From assembly GCA_045644325.1 (NCBI GenBank), contig JAZRGT010000080.1, positions 1-52,515 on the forward strand: 52,515 nucleotides of DNA, in the 5' to 3' direction. The notes below the pieces were generated by a model, which searched no databases, was not told the DNA's origin, and saw only the letters and a list, made by a program, of their open reading frames with translations. Source of the stretch: CAG-390 sp045644325. Lineage in GTDB: Bacteria > Bacillota > Clostridia > Oscillospirales > CAG-272. Below, piece by piece: positions 51,567-52,515 of this stretch (its first letter is position 1; every line of letters begins with the position of its first letter). The position numbers and the translations under genes were made by a program.

Positions 51567-52515
51567 TTAGTCTTCGATCTGTCTGCTCTTGGTGGGGATC
51601 CAAATAGCCGCAAAGAGCGCGAGGACTGCTACAATAAACACGGGAAGTGCTGCGTCGCCGGTCTGAGGAGGGGTGAGAGGAGGAGGATTGTCGGTGATTT
51701 CGATCAGGTAAACGTTGGTGATCACAAATCCTGTGGTCATATCGCCGGTAATAGCGGAATAGTAGTTTTCTACCTCTACCTCTGCGATGGTGTAAACGAT
51801 CTCGGTGCCGTTTTCGTACTTGTCAAGATCAGTAAAGGTCCATTCCCAATTTTCAAGCTCGCTCAGCTCCTTGATCACGGTTGCAACGCCGTTTGCATAA
51901 AGAACAACCGTGATGCTGTCGGGACGGGTGTTGTCGATGTTATCCTCATCTTCCCAAACCTTGATTACAGATACCTGAATGGTTTCGGGAGTATAGGTGT
52001 TGGTTACGTTGAATCCGTTGATGGTAGCGGTGTAGCCTTCTACTGCATCCTCGGTGACAGTGTAAACGATCTCGATGCCGTTTTCGTACTTGGGAAGGTT
52101 CTCGAAGGAGTACTGCCAAGCGGTCTCGGCGGTTACGTTAGCCTCAGCGATCTCCTTGCCGTTAGCGAGAAGGTTGATGGTGATGCTCTCGGGACGCTTG
52201 CCGTCCTGGTTGTCAGCATCGTTCCAGGTCTTGGTGCCGGAAACGGTGGTGGTTTCGGGAGTATAGGTATTGGTTACGTTGAAGCCGTTGATGGTAGCGG
52301 TGTAGCCTTCTACTGCATCCTCGGTGACAGTGTAAACGATCTCGGTGCCGTTTTCGTACTTGGGAAGGTTCTCAAAGGAGTACTGCCAAGCGGTCTCAGC
52401 GGTTACGTTAGCCTCAGCGATCTCCTTGCCGTTCGCGAGAAGGTTGATGGTGATGCTCTCGGGACGCTTGCCGTCCTGGTTGTCAGCATCGTTCCAGGTC
52501 TTGGTGCCGGAAACG
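51567..52515 (-). CDS. Cna-B-repeat surface protein with sortase-type tail, 5' end outside the window
   Basis: The gene is partial: it enters from the right edge. About 316 residues are visible. They hold three Cna-B (collagen adhesin B) domains: two nearly identical ones in the upstream part and a more divergent third at the C-terminal side, each with a NxWxDxxN-type start and a YT(V/I)xExxVExY block. The tail has PPQTGD at 51654-51671, a hydrophobic span (LPVFIVAVLALFAAIW) and a charged end, the layout of a sortase-anchored protein; the first residue is Pro rather than Leu in the LPXTG motif. These stalks display adhesins or pilin tips. No sortase gene is visible. Confidence 0.85.
   Translation of the reverse strand, partial: VSGTKTWNDADNQDGKRPESITINLLANGKEIAEANVTAETAWQYSFENLPKYENGTEIVYTVTEDAVEGYTATINGFNVTNTYTPETTTVSGTKTWNDADNQDGKRPESITINLLANGKEIAEANVTAETAWQYSFENLPKYENGIEIVYTVTEDAVEGYTATINGFNVTNTYTPETIQVSVIKVWEDEDNIDNTRPDSITVVLYANGVATVIKELSELENWEWTFTDLDKYENGTEIVYTIAEVEVENYYSAITGDMTTGFVITNVYLIEITDNPPPLTPPQTGDAALPVFIVAVLALFAAIWIPTKSRQIED
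51982..52515 (-). repeat. Two nearly identical 270-bp Cna-B repeats
   Basis: The sequence from 51982 recurs at 52252 with a period of 270 bases (90 codons), with only a few base differences between copies. The second copy runs to the window edge, so more copies may follow. Such near identity suggests recent duplication or gene conversion. Confidence 0.85.

Overview
The window looks like a chromosome segment of a gut-type member of the Bacillota (class Clostridia). The support is the Firmicutes-style housekeeping genes (ppa, obgE, der, a DUF512 radical SAM gene, pgeF, a YtqB/MnmM methyltransferase), strong AGGAGG-type ribosome binding sites, near-consensus sigma-A promoters (TTGACA, 17 bp, TATAAT), small lipoproteins, and Clostridia-type families such as DUF6062, DUF4886, DUF4860 and an ECF sigma factor paired with a beta-propeller protein. 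No tRNA, rRNA or CRISPR array was seen.

Layout. Positions 1-70 are the 3' end of lysS. From there to about 2330 lies an AT-richer scar of a mobile element: a frameshifted tyrosine recombinase remnant, an orphan reading-frame fragment, an XRE regulator with a membrane anchor, and a small membrane protein. Positions 2330-13881 form a long minus-strand gene train (DUF6062, mnmM, a VanY-type carboxypeptidase, DUF512 radical SAM, a lipoprotein, der, obgE, ppa, a Gfo/Idh-like protein, a DUF4886 lipoprotein). It has a promoter at each end of its upstream half and a terminator at 2161-2203. Divergent from it are ogg and an eight-gene plus-strand operon (14964-21676) with a sulfatase, serine hydrolase, pgeF, DUF3885, an unknown, two alpha/beta hydrolases (one glucuronoyl-esterase-like) and a PHP phosphoesterase. 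Then come two tandem membrane paralogues, a second sulfatase, a nested palindromic repeat element (24724-25078), an ECF sigma/beta-propeller operon and a phosphoesterase lipoprotein.

The most striking part is 30734-46132, a single-strand gene cluster of about 15 kb. A SARP/BTAD-type regulator with a degenerate GGDEF tail and a PAS-like GGDEF cyclase precede a 2439-residue nonribosomal peptide synthetase with domain order C-A-T-C-A-T-R. After it come a 7TM-like histidine kinase, a receiver-HD-GYP protein, a stand-alone acyl-AMP ligase, an acyl carrier protein and a phosphopantetheinyl transferase. The starter condensation domain, ligase and carrier protein predict an N-acylated dipeptide released by reduction as an aldehyde. 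That is the general class of the reported gut ruminopeptin-like protease inhibitors. Making (GGDEF) and breaking (HD-GYP) enzymes for cyclic di-GMP inside the biosynthetic cluster is unusual.

Directly downstream, also on the plus strand, are a cell-surface transglutaminase-like protein with a ten-copy Thr/Pro repeat and a compact type IV pilus-like operon: a GspF/PilC-type platform protein, four small pilin-like or DUF4860 membrane proteins and a PilT-type ATPase, with no PilB, PilD or major pilin in view. The window ends inside a minus-strand Cna-B repeat surface protein with a sortase-type tail. Regulation of the synthetase and the pilus by a shared second messenger is inference only.
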